64,000 nt of DNA, from positions 130,698 through 194,697 of the forward strand of contig GG704595.1 in assembly GCA_000161775.1 (NCBI GenBank). The letters are read 5' to 3'. The stretch is from Ruegeria lacuscaerulensis ITI-1157 (GTDB taxonomy: Bacteria > Pseudomonadota > Alphaproteobacteria > Rhodobacterales > Rhodobacteraceae). The position numbers and the translations under genes are program-made. Under the pieces are notes generated by a model. The model saw only the letters and a list, made by a program, of their open reading frames with translations, had not been told where the DNA came from and searched no databases. How positions within the stretch are numbered: the first letter of the stretch is position 1; every line of letters begins with the position of its first letter. This document shows, piece after piece, positions 27,584 through 36,777 of the stretch.

Positions 27584-28477
27584 ATGAACACCGAGTGGAT
27601 CGCAGTAGACTGGGGCACCTCGCATCTGCGCGCCTGGGCAATGCAGGGCGACACGGTGCTGGACCACGCCCAATGCGACCGAGGCATGGCAACGCTGCGC
27701 CGGGATCAGTTCCAGGACGCGCTGCTGACGTTGGTCCAGGGCTGGCTGGGCGCGGCGCCCGTAGATGTGGTCGCCTGCGGCATGGTCGGTGCCCGGCAAG
27801 GCTGGGTCGAGGCGCCCTATGTGGCGGTTCCGGCCAAGCCGATCTCGACCGTTCCAGTGCGCGTGCCCGGCACCGATCCACGCATCCGCGCTTTCGTGGT
27901 ACCGGGCCTGAAACAGGACGACCCCGCCGACGTGATGCGCGGCGAGGAAACCCAGATCGCCGGCTACCTGTCCACGCGCCCGCATTGGGATGGCGTGATC
28001 TGCCTGCCCGGCACCCACACCAAATGGGTGCAGGTCAGCGCCGGCGAGGTCGTCAGCTTCCGCACCTTCATGACGGGTGAACTGTTCGATCTGCTGGGAC
28101 AACACTCGGTGCTGAAACACTCGGTGGGCGAAGGCTGGGACGACGACGCCTTTGCCACGGCCGTGGCCGACACGCTGTCCAAGCCCGAGCAACTGGCCGG
28201 GCGGCTGTTCGGGCTGCGTGCCGCTGACCTGCTGCACGGGCAGGATCCGGCCACCGCCCGCGCCCGCCTGTCGGGCGCTCTGATCGGTGCCGAACTGGCC
28301 GCCACCCGCCCCTATTGGCTGGGCCAGCAACTGGCCATCATCGGGGCCGAGGCCCTGTCGAACATCTATGCCACCGCGCTGCAGCAACAGGGAGCGTTCG
28401 TCGAAACCGCCGACGCGACCCAAGCCACGCTGGCCGGCCTGCTGCAGGCCCGCACCCTCACGAGGCAAACCGCATGA
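27584..28477 (+). CDS. dgoK: 2-dehydro-3-deoxygalactonokinase
   Basis: Phosphorylates 2-keto-3-deoxygalactonate with ATP. 297 aa of the DgoK family. The N-terminal phosphate-binding AVDWGTSHLRAW, then CGMVGARQGWVEAPY, LPGTHTKWVQV and FMTGELFDLLGQHSVL are diagnostic. Start ATG at 27584, 4 bp after the dehydrogenase stop with GTGAGG upstream. It overlaps dgoA by 4 bp. Confidence 0.93.
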   Translation: MNTEWIAVDWGTSHLRAWAMQGDTVLDHAQCDRGMATLRRDQFQDALLTLVQGWLGAAPVDVVACGMVGARQGWVEAPYVAVPAKPISTVPVRVPGTDPRIRAFVVPGLKQDDPADVMRGEETQIAGYLSTRPHWDGVICLPGTHTKWVQVSAGEVVSFRTFMTGELFDLLGQHSVLKHSVGEGWDDDAFATAVADTLSKPEQLAGRLFGLRAADLLHGQDPATARARLSGALIGAELAATRPYWLGQQLAIIGAEALSNIYATALQQQGAFVETADATQATLAGLLQARTLTRQTA

Positions 28478-29079
28478 GCCGCCCCATCATCGCCATTCTG
28501 CGCGGACTTGACCCGGCGCAGGCCGAGGCCGTCGGCCAGGCCATTCTGGACGCCGGCATCGACCGGATCGAGGTGCCGCTGAACTCGCCCGACCCGCTGG
28601 ACAGCATCGGCCGTCTGGCCCGTTCGATCGGCGACCGCGCGCTGGTCGGCGCCGGAACCGTTCTGACCGTGGACGAGGTCGAACAGGTGGCCGCCGTGGG
28701 CGGCAAGCTGATCGTGTCGCCCAATTGCGATGCCGAAGTGATCGCGCGCACGGTGGATCTGGGCCTGCAAAGCTGGCCCGGAGTCTATACCCCAACCGAG
28801 GCCTTCACCGCCCTGCGCGCCGGGGCCACCGGGTTGAAACTGTTTCCCGGGGTGATGGCCGGACCGGTGGGGCTGGCGGCGATGCGCCCGATCCTGCCCA
28901 AGGGCACGCAGGTCTATGCCGTGGGCGGCGCGGGGCCCGAGAATTTCGGCGACTGGCTCAAGGCCGGGGCCGACGGTTTCGGCATCGGCTCGGCCCTGTT
29001 CAAACCCGGCATGTCCGTGGACCAGATCGCCGAAAACGCCCGCCGGATCGTCGGCGCCTATGACGAGGCCGCGCGATGA
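28474..29079 (+). CDS. dgoA: 2-dehydro-3-deoxy-6-phosphogalactonate aldolase
   Basis: Class I aldolase of 201 aa splitting KDPGal into pyruvate and glyceraldehyde-3-phosphate. It shows the KDPG-aldolase-fold segments IAILRG, DRIEVPLNSPD with catalytic Glu33, GAGTVLT, SPNCD and GLKLFPG with Schiff-base Lys122. The ATG overlaps the dgoK stop (ATGA). Terminal step of the De Ley-Doudoroff pathway. Confidence 0.94.
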   Translation: MSRPIIAILRGLDPAQAEAVGQAILDAGIDRIEVPLNSPDPLDSIGRLARSIGDRALVGAGTVLTVDEVEQVAAVGGKLIVSPNCDAEVIARTVDLGLQSWPGVYTPTEAFTALRAGATGLKLFPGVMAGPVGLAAMRPILPKGTQVYAVGGAGPENFGDWLKAGADGFGIGSALFKPGMSVDQIAENARRIVGAYDEAAR

Positions 29080-29936
29080 GCCAGGTCTTTGACGACCGCC
29101 CGTGCGCGTTGGGCGAAGGCCCGCTGTGGCATCCAGAACGGCAACAGCTGTTCTGGTTCGACATCGTCAACAAGCGCCTGATGACCCGCGACGCAAATGG
29201 CCCTCAAAGCTGGGATTTTGCCGAGCACGTCTCGGCCGCAGGCTGGATCGACCGCGACACGCTGCTGATCGCGTCGGAAACCGGCCTGTGGACGTTCGGG
29301 CTTGAGACCGGTCACAAGGACCGCATCGTCGCGCTCGAGGCCGACAACCCGGTGACCCGCTCGAATGACGGGCGGGCTGATCCGTGGGGCGGGTTCTGGA
29401 TCGGCACCATGGGCAAGCGCGCGGAACGGGGCGCGGGGGCGATCTATCGCTTGTGGCGGGGCGAGCTGCGGCAGCTGGTGCCGGACGTGACAATCTCGAA
29501 CGCGATCAGTTTCGCGCCCGACCGGTCCTGCGCCTATTTCTGCGACACGGCCACCGGGCAGGTGCGGCGCTGGGGTCTGAACCCCGAGACCGGCTGGCCC
29601 GAGGGCGACAGCGCGATGTTTCTGGACCTGCGCGCCGAGGGGCTGAACCCCGATGGCGCGGTCGTCGATGCCGCGGGCAATCTGTGGCTTGCACAATGGG
29701 GCGCGGCGCGGGTTGCCGCCTATGACACCGGCGGTACCTTCCTGCGCGCGGTGTCTTACGCGGCGGCCCATACCTCGTGCCCCGCTTTCGGCGGGCCGGA
29801 TCTGACGACGCTGTTCTGCACTTCGGCCCGCGAAGGGCTGGATGAGGACACAATCGCGTCGCACCCCACAAACGGAATGACCTTTGCCGCCGAAAACGCG
29901 GGCCAAGGTCAGGCGGAACACAGAGTTATCCTATGA
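29076..29936 (+). CDS. SMP-30/gluconolactonase family lactonase (probable galactonolactonase)
   Basis: 286-aa six-bladed beta-propeller metal-dependent lactonase. The metal-site signature near the N-terminus (LGEGPLWHPE) and the SNDGRADPWGGFWIGTMG region are characteristic, as is ISNAISFAPD. It hydrolyses the lactone formed by the sugar dehydrogenase to give galactonate. It overlaps dgoA and the beta-galactosidase gene by 4 bp each (ATGA). Confidence 0.88.
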   Translation: MSQVFDDRPCALGEGPLWHPERQQLFWFDIVNKRLMTRDANGPQSWDFAEHVSAAGWIDRDTLLIASETGLWTFGLETGHKDRIVALEADNPVTRSNDGRADPWGGFWIGTMGKRAERGAGAIYRLWRGELRQLVPDVTISNAISFAPDRSCAYFCDTATGQVRRWGLNPETGWPEGDSAMFLDLRAEGLNPDGAVVDAAGNLWLAQWGAARVAAYDTGGTFLRAVSYAAAHTSCPAFGGPDLTTLFCTSAREGLDEDTIASHPTNGMTFAAENAGQGQAEHRVIL

Positions 29937-31852
29937 CCCCCGAACTTGGCGTTTGCTATTACCCTGAACATTGGCCGCAAGAAATGTGGGCCGAAGATGC
30001 CGCGCGCATGGTCGAGGCCGGTCTGCGCTGGGTCCGGATCGGCGAATTCGGATGGAGCCGGATGGAGCCGGAACCGGGCCGGCTGACATTCGACTGGCTG
30101 GATCAGGCCATCGAGACCCTTGGTGCGGCCGGGTTGAAAGTGGTGCTGGGAACGCCCACGGCCACGCCGCCGCGCTGGATGCTGGACCGGCACCCGGACA
30201 TGCTGGCGGTGGATGAAAACGGGCAGCCGCGCAAGTTCGGCTCGCGCCGTCACTATTGTTTCAGCCATCCCGGATATATCGAGGAATGCGTCCGCATCGC
30301 CCGGATCATGGGCGAACGCTATGGCCGCAACCCGCATGTGGCCGCCTGGCAGATCGACAATGAATATGGTTGCCACGACACCACCGTCAGCTACAGCGAG
30401 CCTGCGCGGCAGGCCTTCCGCCGCTGGCTGGCCGAACGCTATGGCTCGGTCGAGGCGCTGAACGCGGCCTGGGGCAACGTGTTCTGGTCGATGGAATACG
30501 GCGATTTCGATCAGATCGACCTGCCCAACCTGACCGTGACCGAACCCAACCCGGCGCATGTGCTGGCCTTCCGCCGGTTCAGCTCGGATCAGGTGGTGGC
30601 CTTCAACCGGGCGCAGGTTCAGGCGCTGCGGCCCCTGACCGACGCGCCGCTGCTGCACAACTACATGGGCCGGGTTCTGGATTTCGACCATTTCGAGGTG
30701 GGCGCCGATCTGGATATCGCCACCTGGGACAGCTACCCGATCGGGTTCCTGTCCGACCGGCTCGAGGCCGACGCGGCGCACAAGGCAGCCTTTCTGCAAC
30801 AGGGCGACCCGGACATGCAGGCCTTTCACCACGACCTGTACCGCGCCGTGGGACGCGGCCGCTGGTGGGTGATGGAGCAACAGCCCGGACCGGTGAACTG
30901 GGCGCCCTACAACCCGGCCCCCCTGCCGGGCATGGTGCGGCTCTGGTCGCTCGAGGCCGTGGCCCACGGGGCCGAGGTGGTCAGCTATTTCCGCTGGCGG
31001 CAGGCGCCTTTTGCGCAGGAACAGATGCACGCGGGCTTGCTGACGCCGAACAACCACCCCGCCCCCGGTCTGGCCGAGGCGCAGCAGACGGCCGAAGATC
31101 TGGCCGCGCTGGGACCGGTCGAGCCGGTGCAGGCGCGGGCCGCCATCCTGTTCGACTATCCGTCGGACTGGGCCTGGGCGACCCAGCCTCAGGGCGCGGG
31201 GTTCAACTATTTCCGGCTGGTGTTTTCCGCCTATCGCGCCCTGCGCCGCGCCGGGCTGTCGGTCGATGTCGTGCCGGCCTCGGGCCTTGGCGACGCCGAC
31301 TATGATCTGATCATCGCCCCCGGGCTGGCCACGCTGGACGACGCGCTGGCCGACCGCCTGCGGGCGGCGGCCAAACTGACGGTTCTGGGCCCGCGCGCCG
31401 GAGCAATCACGGCTGATTTCCAGATCCCGGCCCAAGGCCGACCCGGCCTGCAGGCGTTGGACTGCGACGTGGCGCTGGTGGAATCCCTGCCGCCCGAGAT
31501 CACCCGCCCGGTTCAGGACGGCGGTGCCGCGCAACACTGGGTCGAGCGGCTGACAGGCGACGCGCCCGATCTGTTGACCTTTGCGGACGGAACCCCGGCG
31601 CTGAAGGGCAGTGACCAGCTTTGGTATCTGGCCGGCTTCCCGGACGAAGACCTGTGGGACCGGATCGTTGGAATGGCCGCGCAGAAGGTCGGGCTGACCC
31701 TGCACCCGATGCCGCCCGGCCTGCGGCGGCGCGAGACCGCGACCCATGACGTCCTGATCAACTACAACGCGCATTCCGTCGAATGGAACGGCCACACCAT
31801 CGCGGCCTGCGACGTGGCCATCATGAGACGCAATCCGCCCGGCCGGGGCTGA
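29933..31852 (+). CDS. Beta-galactosidase, GH42
   Basis: 639-aa cytoplasmic glycosidase. The (beta/alpha)8 catalytic domain covers about 1-380, with acid/base Glu144 in WQIDNEYGCH and nucleophile Glu315 in WVMEQQPGPVNW. A trimerisation domain and a small C-terminal beta domain follow. The opening GVCYYPEHWP is typical of GH42. Last gene of the operon, releasing galactose from beta-galactosides after import. The coding end lies within a strong hairpin. Confidence 0.94.
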   Translation: MTPELGVCYYPEHWPQEMWAEDAARMVEAGLRWVRIGEFGWSRMEPEPGRLTFDWLDQAIETLGAAGLKVVLGTPTATPPRWMLDRHPDMLAVDENGQPRKFGSRRHYCFSHPGYIEECVRIARIMGERYGRNPHVAAWQIDNEYGCHDTTVSYSEPARQAFRRWLAERYGSVEALNAAWGNVFWSMEYGDFDQIDLPNLTVTEPNPAHVLAFRRFSSDQVVAFNRAQVQALRPLTDAPLLHNYMGRVLDFDHFEVGADLDIATWDSYPIGFLSDRLEADAAHKAAFLQQGDPDMQAFHHDLYRAVGRGRWWVMEQQPGPVNWAPYNPAPLPGMVRLWSLEAVAHGAEVVSYFRWRQAPFAQEQMHAGLLTPNNHPAPGLAEAQQTAEDLAALGPVEPVQARAAILFDYPSDWAWATQPQGAGFNYFRLVFSAYRALRRAGLSVDVVPASGLGDADYDLIIAPGLATLDDALADRLRAAAKLTVLGPRAGAITADFQIPAQGRPGLQALDCDVALVESLPPEITRPVQDGGAAQHWVERLTGDAPDLLTFADGTPALKGSDQLWYLAGFPDEDLWDRIVGMAAQKVGLTLHPMPPGLRRRETATHDVLINYNAHSVEWNGHTIAACDVAIMRRNPPGRG

Positions 31853-31868
31853 CCCCGGGGCCGGGCGG
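31835..31868. terminator. Hairpin at the end of the galactoside operon, shared with the pot operon
   Basis: Perfect 10-bp arms CCGCCCGGCC / GGCCGGGCGG enclosing a second GGGG/CCCC stem. The left arm is inside the GH42 coding end. There is no T-tract; it lies between convergent operons and may act in both directions. Confidence 0.55.
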
Positions 31869-31886
31869 AATCCCTGACCGACGCGC

Positions 31887-33149
31887 CTATTGGTCGCCGC
31901 TCAGGCTGTTTGGATCGAACACGTTCCCAAAGCCGCCATTGCCCTTGGGCGGCTCTTCGGCTTCGGGCTCGGCGTCCGCGCCACCACCCAGAGCGCCGGG
32001 CGCGAACACACCGCCAAAGCCGCTGTTGTTCGAGGGTTTGGGCGCCGATTGCGCGGCTCCGCCCTGCTCGGCCTCCTGGGCCTCGCGCTGCTTGCGCTGT
32101 TCCTCGCGCTGCTTGCGCAGCTCCTGGATCCGGCGCTCGGCCTCGAGGCGTTTCTGCTCTTTCACGTTGGCGATGCACTGGTCGGGGCTGTAGACAGCCG
32201 CCGTGCCCACCATCGTGATCGTCGCCACCGCAAAGACCACCAGCAGCACCGCCGCCATGTTCCCGGCAAAGAAGCTGGGCAGGCGGATCTTGCCGCCCAG
32301 GTCCTGCACCATCGCGTTGCGGCGCGCGGCGGCGACCAGCTCCTGCCGGCGCAGCTTGGCCTCGTTCAGCAGGGCAAAGAACACCGTCAGCGCCACGATG
32401 ATGAAGGCCAGCGCCGAGATCGCCGGCGTGATGCCGTACCGCACCTTCTGTGCCAGCTCGATGGTCAGCGTCGGGTATTCGCCGAAGGTGAAGGTGGTGG
32501 TGTTGTAGTTCTCGAACGAGGCCAGAAACGCCAGCACCGCCGCCGAGGCAATCGCCGGGCGCATGAACGGCAGCAGGATCTTGCGAAACGCCTGCGCATG
32601 GGTCGCGCCCAGGTCCAGCGCGGCCTCGGTCAGCGCCGTGTCATAACGCTGCAACCGCGCCACCAGCACCAGCATGCAGTAGCTGGCGATGAAGGTCGAT
32701 TGGCCGATCACTGTCAGGAACACCCCGTTCGACAGGACGCTGTCGGCGCCCAGCCCCAGCATCCGGTTGATCCGGTCCCAGAACACCAGGGTCGAGATGC
32801 CCAGCACCACACCGGGGATCAGGATCGGCGCGATGATGATCGTATAGTAGGTGGCGCGCAGTTTGGGCCAGATCTGGGTCAGCATCAGCGCGCCCGCCAG
32901 CCCCATCGCCACCGACAGAACCACCGTGCCCGCCCCGATGATCAACGAGTTCTTGATCCCGTTCAGGATGCGCTGATCGTGGAACAGCTCGGTGAACCAC
33001 TGGAAGGTCAGGCATTCCCACGGGCTGATCCGCGGAAAGCTGGACGAGTTGAACGCCGTCAGCGACATGATCACCAACGGGCCCAGCAGATAGGCGAAGA
33101 AGATCGCCAGATAAACCCAGATGCTTATGCGGAGGAAGGAAGAGTTCAT
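31887..33149 (-). CDS. potC: Polyamine ABC transporter permease PotC with unusual C-terminal extension
   Basis: 420 aa, against about 260-280 for usual PotC/PotI. Residues 1-265 are a normal permease with the EAA loop EAALDLGATHAQAFRKILLP (175-194). The extra part adds a membrane helix (about 293-319), a highly charged predicted coiled coil (330-363, rich in EQKR repeats), then a Pro/Gly-rich tail. The tail holds two similar motifs, GFGGVFAPGAL (377-387) and GFGNVFDPNSL (406-416). The tail would face the periplasm if the extra helix crosses once from the cytoplasm. Starts with a 4-bp overlap on potB. The tail function is unknown. Confidence 0.88.
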   Translation of the reverse strand: MNSSFLRISIWVYLAIFFAYLLGPLVIMSLTAFNSSSFPRISPWECLTFQWFTELFHDQRILNGIKNSLIIGAGTVVLSVAMGLAGALMLTQIWPKLRATYYTIIIAPILIPGVVLGISTLVFWDRINRMLGLGADSVLSNGVFLTVIGQSTFIASYCMLVLVARLQRYDTALTEAALDLGATHAQAFRKILLPFMRPAIASAAVLAFLASFENYNTTTFTFGEYPTLTIELAQKVRYGITPAISALAFIIVALTVFFALLNEAKLRRQELVAAARRNAMVQDLGGKIRLPSFFAGNMAAVLLVVFAVATITMVGTAAVYSPDQCIANVKEQKRLEAERRIQELRKQREEQRKQREAQEAEQGGAAQSAPKPSNNSGFGGVFAPGALGGGADAEPEAEEPPKGNGGFGNVFDPNSLSGDQ

Positions 33150-34066
33150 TTCCCGATATCCCCCATGTTCACCTTGAACAGGCGCATCATCGCCAGCACG
33201 AACAGGATGCAGGTCACCAGCAGCACCACCGCATAGGCTGCGCCCTGGGGCCAGTCATTGTTGTCGTTGAACTGCTGATAGATCAGCTGCGTGAACCACA
33301 GGCTGGACGGCCCGCCCAGGATCTGCGGCGCGGCCAGCGCACCGGCCGACAGCATGAACACCATGGTACAGCCCGAGCTGATCCCCGGCTTGGCATAGGG
33401 GATGACCACCCGCCAGTGGATCCGCCACCAAGGCGCTCCCAGATCCCGCGCGGCCTCGATCTGGTTGCGGTCGAGGCTTTCGATCACGTTGTAGATCGGG
33501 AAGATCATCAGCAGGATGTAGGCATAGCCCAGACCGGCATAGAGCGCGATGTCGTTGCGGATGAAATCGAACGGCGTATCCCAGATGCCCAGCCCCACGA
33601 ACAGCGTGTTCAGAACGCCGGTTTCGCCGAAGATGATGCGCAATGCAAAGGCCCGCAGGATCTCGTTGATCCAGTAGGGAATGATCAGCATGATCGCGAA
33701 GATGCGGATGTGGCTGCCCTTGGACTGGCCCAGGTAATAGGCGATCGGATAGCAGAGGATCAGGTTGAAGATCGTCACACAGACCGCCGCCACCAGCGTA
33801 CGGAAGAACACCCGCAGATCGACGGTGTTGTAGTCCTGACTGCCGCCCTCGGGGCCGTAGATCAGGTATTTGTAGTTCTCCAGCGTGTACACGTCCTTGG
33901 GGCCGCCGATTTCCGGGGGCGGCAGGTTGGGACGGAACGAGAAGTCCAGCATCGACAGCTGCGGCAGGATGATCAGGCCGATCGTCCAGAACAGGACCAG
34001 ACCCAGGATCGTCAGCCCCATGCCGGTGCCGTTGCGGTTGAAGAATTCCTTCAGAAAGGAGGGCAT
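33146..34066 (-). CDS. potB: Polyamine ABC transporter permease PotB
   Basis: 306-aa permease. The ATG at 34066 (MPSFLKEFFNRNG) has AGGCCCGAGAC upstream; the longer open frame runs back into potA and is rejected. Membrane helices begin at residues 18-40. A periplasmic loop with FRPNLPPPEIGGPKDVYTLE follows, and the EAA loop EAARDLGAPWWRIHWRVVIP is near residue 215. Pairs with PotC. Confidence 0.9.
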   Translation of the reverse strand: MPSFLKEFFNRNGTGMGLTILGLVLFWTIGLIILPQLSMLDFSFRPNLPPPEIGGPKDVYTLENYKYLIYGPEGGSQDYNTVDLRVFFRTLVAAVCVTIFNLILCYPIAYYLGQSKGSHIRIFAIMLIIPYWINEILRAFALRIIFGETGVLNTLFVGLGIWDTPFDFIRNDIALYAGLGYAYILLMIFPIYNVIESLDRNQIEAARDLGAPWWRIHWRVVIPYAKPGISSGCTMVFMLSAGALAAPQILGGPSSLWFTQLIYQQFNDNNDWPQGAAYAVVLLVTCILFVLAMMRLFKVNMGDIGK

Positions 34067-34079
34067 GTCTCGGGCCTCC

Positions 34080-35192
34080 CTATTCCGCGGCCAGTTCACC
34101 GGCCGGAACCACGACCGCGTTGCGGGCATCGTATTCCAGCGTGATGTTCTGTCCGGTGTGATCCTTGAACGATTGGCCCAGGTTCGGGATCGAGACCTTG
34201 ATCTCTTTCCCGCCATCGCCTTCGGTGAAGATGTTGAAGGCATTGCCCTCGAATTCCTCGTGCGTCACGCGCGCGGTCACGAAATGATCGCCGGTTGCGC
34301 CCTCGGGCGCGATGGCGAAGGCCTCGGGGCGGATGAACATCATGGCGTCGTCGCCCTCGGCCAGCTTGCCCCGGTTGGCCGTGGAAATTCGCGCCACCAG
34401 ATCGCCCGAGCGATTGGTCGCGATCAGCGCCTCATCCCCCATCACCCGCTTGACCTTGCCGCGGAACACGTTGTTTTCGCCCACGAACGAGGCGGCAAAG
34501 GCCGTGGCCGGATCGTTGTAGATGGTCTTGCCGTCGGCGATCTGGTCGATCACCCCGGCGCGCATCACGGCGATGCTGTCCGACATGGTCAGCGCCTCGC
34601 CCTGGTCGTGGGTGATGTAGATGAAGGTGATGCCCACGCGCTGTTGAATTTCGCGCAGCTCGGTGCGCATGTGCTGGCGCAGCTTGAGATCCAGCGCCGA
34701 CAGCGGTTCGTCCAGCAGCAGCACGTCCGGCTCGGCGCACAAGGCGCGCGCGATGGCCACCCGCTGGCGCTGGCCGCCCGACAATTCGCTGGGCAGCTTG
34801 TCGCCCTGGTCCGGCAGCGCGATCATGTCCAGCAGCTCATCCGCGCGTCTGCGGCGCTCGGCGGCGCTGGCGCCCTTGATCTCCATCGAGAAGGTGATGT
34901 TCTCCCACACCTTCATCAGCGGAAACAGCGCGAGGTTCTGAAAGATCAGGGCGGTCGGGCGCTTGTTCGGACCGATGCCCTTCATGTTCTTGCCGCCGAT
35001 CAGGACATTGCCTTCGCTGGGCTCGAGGAACCCCGAGACAGCCCGCAGGATCGTGGTCTTGCCACAGCCCGAGGGCCCGAGGAACGAGAAGAAGTCACCC
35101 CCTTCGATGTGAACGTTCGCATCGCGCACGGCGACGAAATCGCCGAAACGGATCCACAGGCTTTCCAGATCAACTCCGATCCCTGCACTCAT
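34080..35192 (-). CDS. potA: Polyamine ABC transporter ATP-binding protein PotA
   Basis: 370-aa ATPase: Walker A GPSGCGKTT, FQNLALFPLMKVWEN, signature [14 protein letters not shown], Walker B VLLLDEPLSALDLKLR and a TOBE_2 C-terminal domain (ENNVFRGKV, then FIRPEAFAI) as in PotA/PotG. It follows potD after a 120-bp gap that contains a hairpin, and precedes potB. Confidence 0.92.
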   Translation of the reverse strand: MSAGIGVDLESLWIRFGDFVAVRDANVHIEGGDFFSFLGPSGCGKTTILRAVSGFLEPSEGNVLIGGKNMKGIGPNKRPTALIFQNLALFPLMKVWENITFSMEIKGASAAERRRRADELLDMIALPDQGDKLPSELSGGQRQRVAIARALCAEPDVLLLDEPLSALDLKLRQHMRTELREIQQRVGITFIYITHDQGEALTMSDSIAVMRAGVIDQIADGKTIYNDPATAFAASFVGENNVFRGKVKRVMGDEALIATNRSGDLVARISTANRGKLAEGDDAMMFIRPEAFAIAPEGATGDHFVTARVTHEEFEGNAFNIFTEGDGGKEIKVSIPNLGQSFKDHTGQNITLEYDARNAVVVPAGELAAE

Positions 35193-35268
35193 TTTTGGTA
35201 TCTCCCCGTGAGACAGCTTTTGGCCGCACCGTGTTATTGCCCGTCACGCGGCGCACGCGTGCGGGGTC

Positions 35269-35301
35269 TTGTGGCCCCCCACGTTGATGCGGGGGGCACA
35301 A
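35269..35301 (-). other. Intercistronic hairpin between potD and potA
   Basis: GCCCCCC / GGGGGGC core extended by TTGT / ACAA with a single bulged base and a 10-nt loop, starting 12 bp past the potD stop. Similar in position to the hairpins after the two sugar binding-protein genes. Confidence 0.6.
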
Positions 35302-35312
35302 TCAAGGTGCGA

Positions 35313-36437
35313 TCAGGCGCTCTTGAACTTGTTGACGAACTCGGTCCGGGTTTCCGCGTACCAGGGCGCTTCGGCCGGCCAGGGGTTCAGGTTGGCCAGA
35401 GAGTCGCCCGGATAGGCCTCGGCAAAGTTCTTCTTGTAGGTGTCGCCGGCATATTTGTCGGCGCCCAGTACCGGCGAGTTGTAACCGTGGCTGTCGATCG
35501 CCACGCCTGCGGGCTCGGGCCGATAGGCGAACTCGATGAACGCATAGATCTGGTCGATGTTCTGCGCGCCCACCGGCATCGACATGCCGTCGACCCAGGC
35601 CATCGCGCCTTCGACCGGCGCCTGGTAGTGCACCGGCTCGCCGGCCGATTTCAGCGCCAGCGGCGGGCCGTCCCAGGTCTGGCCGACGACCACCCCTTCG
35701 TTCAGCAGGCCGTTCTTCTGGGTGTCGGCATCGTTCCACAGCAGCTTGATGCGGTCCTTGCGGGCGATGCACCAGTCGGTGATCTGGCCCCATACCTTGC
35801 GCATCGTTTCCTCGTCATTGTAGGCCGACCAGACCGATCCGGGCTCCATCTCGCCCACACGCTCCATGTACAGGCCCGCGCCCAGCATCATCGAATGCGC
35901 GCGGCCCATGGTCTTGCCGGCGTTTTCCTCGGACCAGACATCGCCATAGGACGGCGCGTCGCCCTCGGGCAGCCACAGGTCGGTGCGATAGGCGATACCC
36001 TCGGTACCCCAGATATGCGGCAGCCAATGCGCGCCCTTGCCGCCAAAATTCCACGCTTCGGTGCCGATCTTGGCCATGGCCGGGTTCACCTTGTCGATCG
36101 GCACGCGGCTCATGTCGAAGGGCTGCAGCAGCTCCAGCGGCTCCCACTGAAGCGAGCGGTTGTTGGTGGGCGACACGATGTCGAAGCCCTGGCCCTTGGT
36201 GGCCTTCATCTTGTTGATGATTTCCTCGTTCGAGCCGATGCCGGTGTAGTTCACCTTGATGCCGGTCTCGGCCTCGAAAGCCTCGAGGAAGCTGGGCGGC
36301 AGGTAATCCGACCACATCAGGATGTTGACCTCGCCCGAGGATGCCAGCGCGCTTTTGCTGTAGAGCGGGGCTGCCAGAGCGGCCGCACCGGCCCCTTTCA
36401 ACACCGTACGACGGTTCACGTTCGACGATTTCGCCAT
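35313..36437 (-). CDS. potD: Polyamine ABC transporter periplasmic binding protein PotD/PotF
   Basis: 374-aa substrate-binding protein with a twin-arginine signal (NRRTVLKGAGAAALAAP at about 8-24). The mature part begins GEVNILMWSDYLPPSFLEAF, typical of spermidine/putrescine binders. Tat export suggests the protein folds in the cytoplasm first. The conserved FEAETGIKVNY and EWIDGMSMPV-type (AWVDGMSMPVGAQN) segments support the family. First gene of the pot operon. Substrate could be putrescine, spermidine or a related cation. Confidence 0.9.
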   Translation of the reverse strand: MAKSSNVNRRTVLKGAGAAALAAPLYSKSALASSGEVNILMWSDYLPPSFLEAFEAETGIKVNYTGIGSNEEIINKMKATKGQGFDIVSPTNNRSLQWEPLELLQPFDMSRVPIDKVNPAMAKIGTEAWNFGGKGAHWLPHIWGTEGIAYRTDLWLPEGDAPSYGDVWSEENAGKTMGRAHSMMLGAGLYMERVGEMEPGSVWSAYNDEETMRKVWGQITDWCIARKDRIKLLWNDADTQKNGLLNEGVVVGQTWDGPPLALKSAGEPVHYQAPVEGAMAWVDGMSMPVGAQNIDQIYAFIEFAYRPEPAGVAIDSHGYNSPVLGADKYAGDTYKKNFAEAYPGDSLANLNPWPAEAPWYAETRTEFVNKFKSA

Positions 36438-36777
36438 TGGTTTTCTCCCGTGTTTGGACTGAGTTTTGTTGTTGTATGTGCGTCACGTTAGAGTTTTGCG
36501 ACCGCCGCGTCAGTCCAAAAAGCGACAGATTGCGAAATTCATAAGTCCAGATTGCCGGGAACTCCGGCCGGCACCGCTTGTCCGACATCTGCGATTATGA
36601 AGGTTTCGCCCGCAAACCACACGAAAAAAGACCCGGAACAAAAAATCAAACCGGTCCAGAATTCAGCCCGGATCGACCGCCTCGCGCACCTCAGTCCATC
36701 CTCGTGGTCCGCAGAAAAAAAAGCGACCTGCCCCAAACCGGGACCGGTCGCTGATTTTTCGAGCAGAATCGAGTCCG
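36438..36777. other. 340-bp gap between the aglK end and the potD start
   Basis: Holds the terminator of the agl operon on the right (36714-36752) and presumably the pot promoter on the left. It is A-rich in places (runs of A at 36627-36632, 36638-36643 and 36715-36722). No convincing gene or operator was seen. Confidence 0.6.
36714..36752 (-). terminator. Rho-independent terminator of the agl operon
   Basis: On the minus strand the AGCGACC / GGTCGCT stem with a 17-nt loop runs straight into eight T, 26 bp past the aglK stop. On the plus strand it is followed by five T, so it may work both ways. Confidence 0.85.

Noticed and set aside
33885..36491. Very long open frame (868 codons) on the plus strand opposite potBAD
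   Set aside because: It is antisense to clearly recognisable pot genes; its composition (His/Arg/Gln/Val-rich, no family motifs) is that of a high-GC shadow frame.
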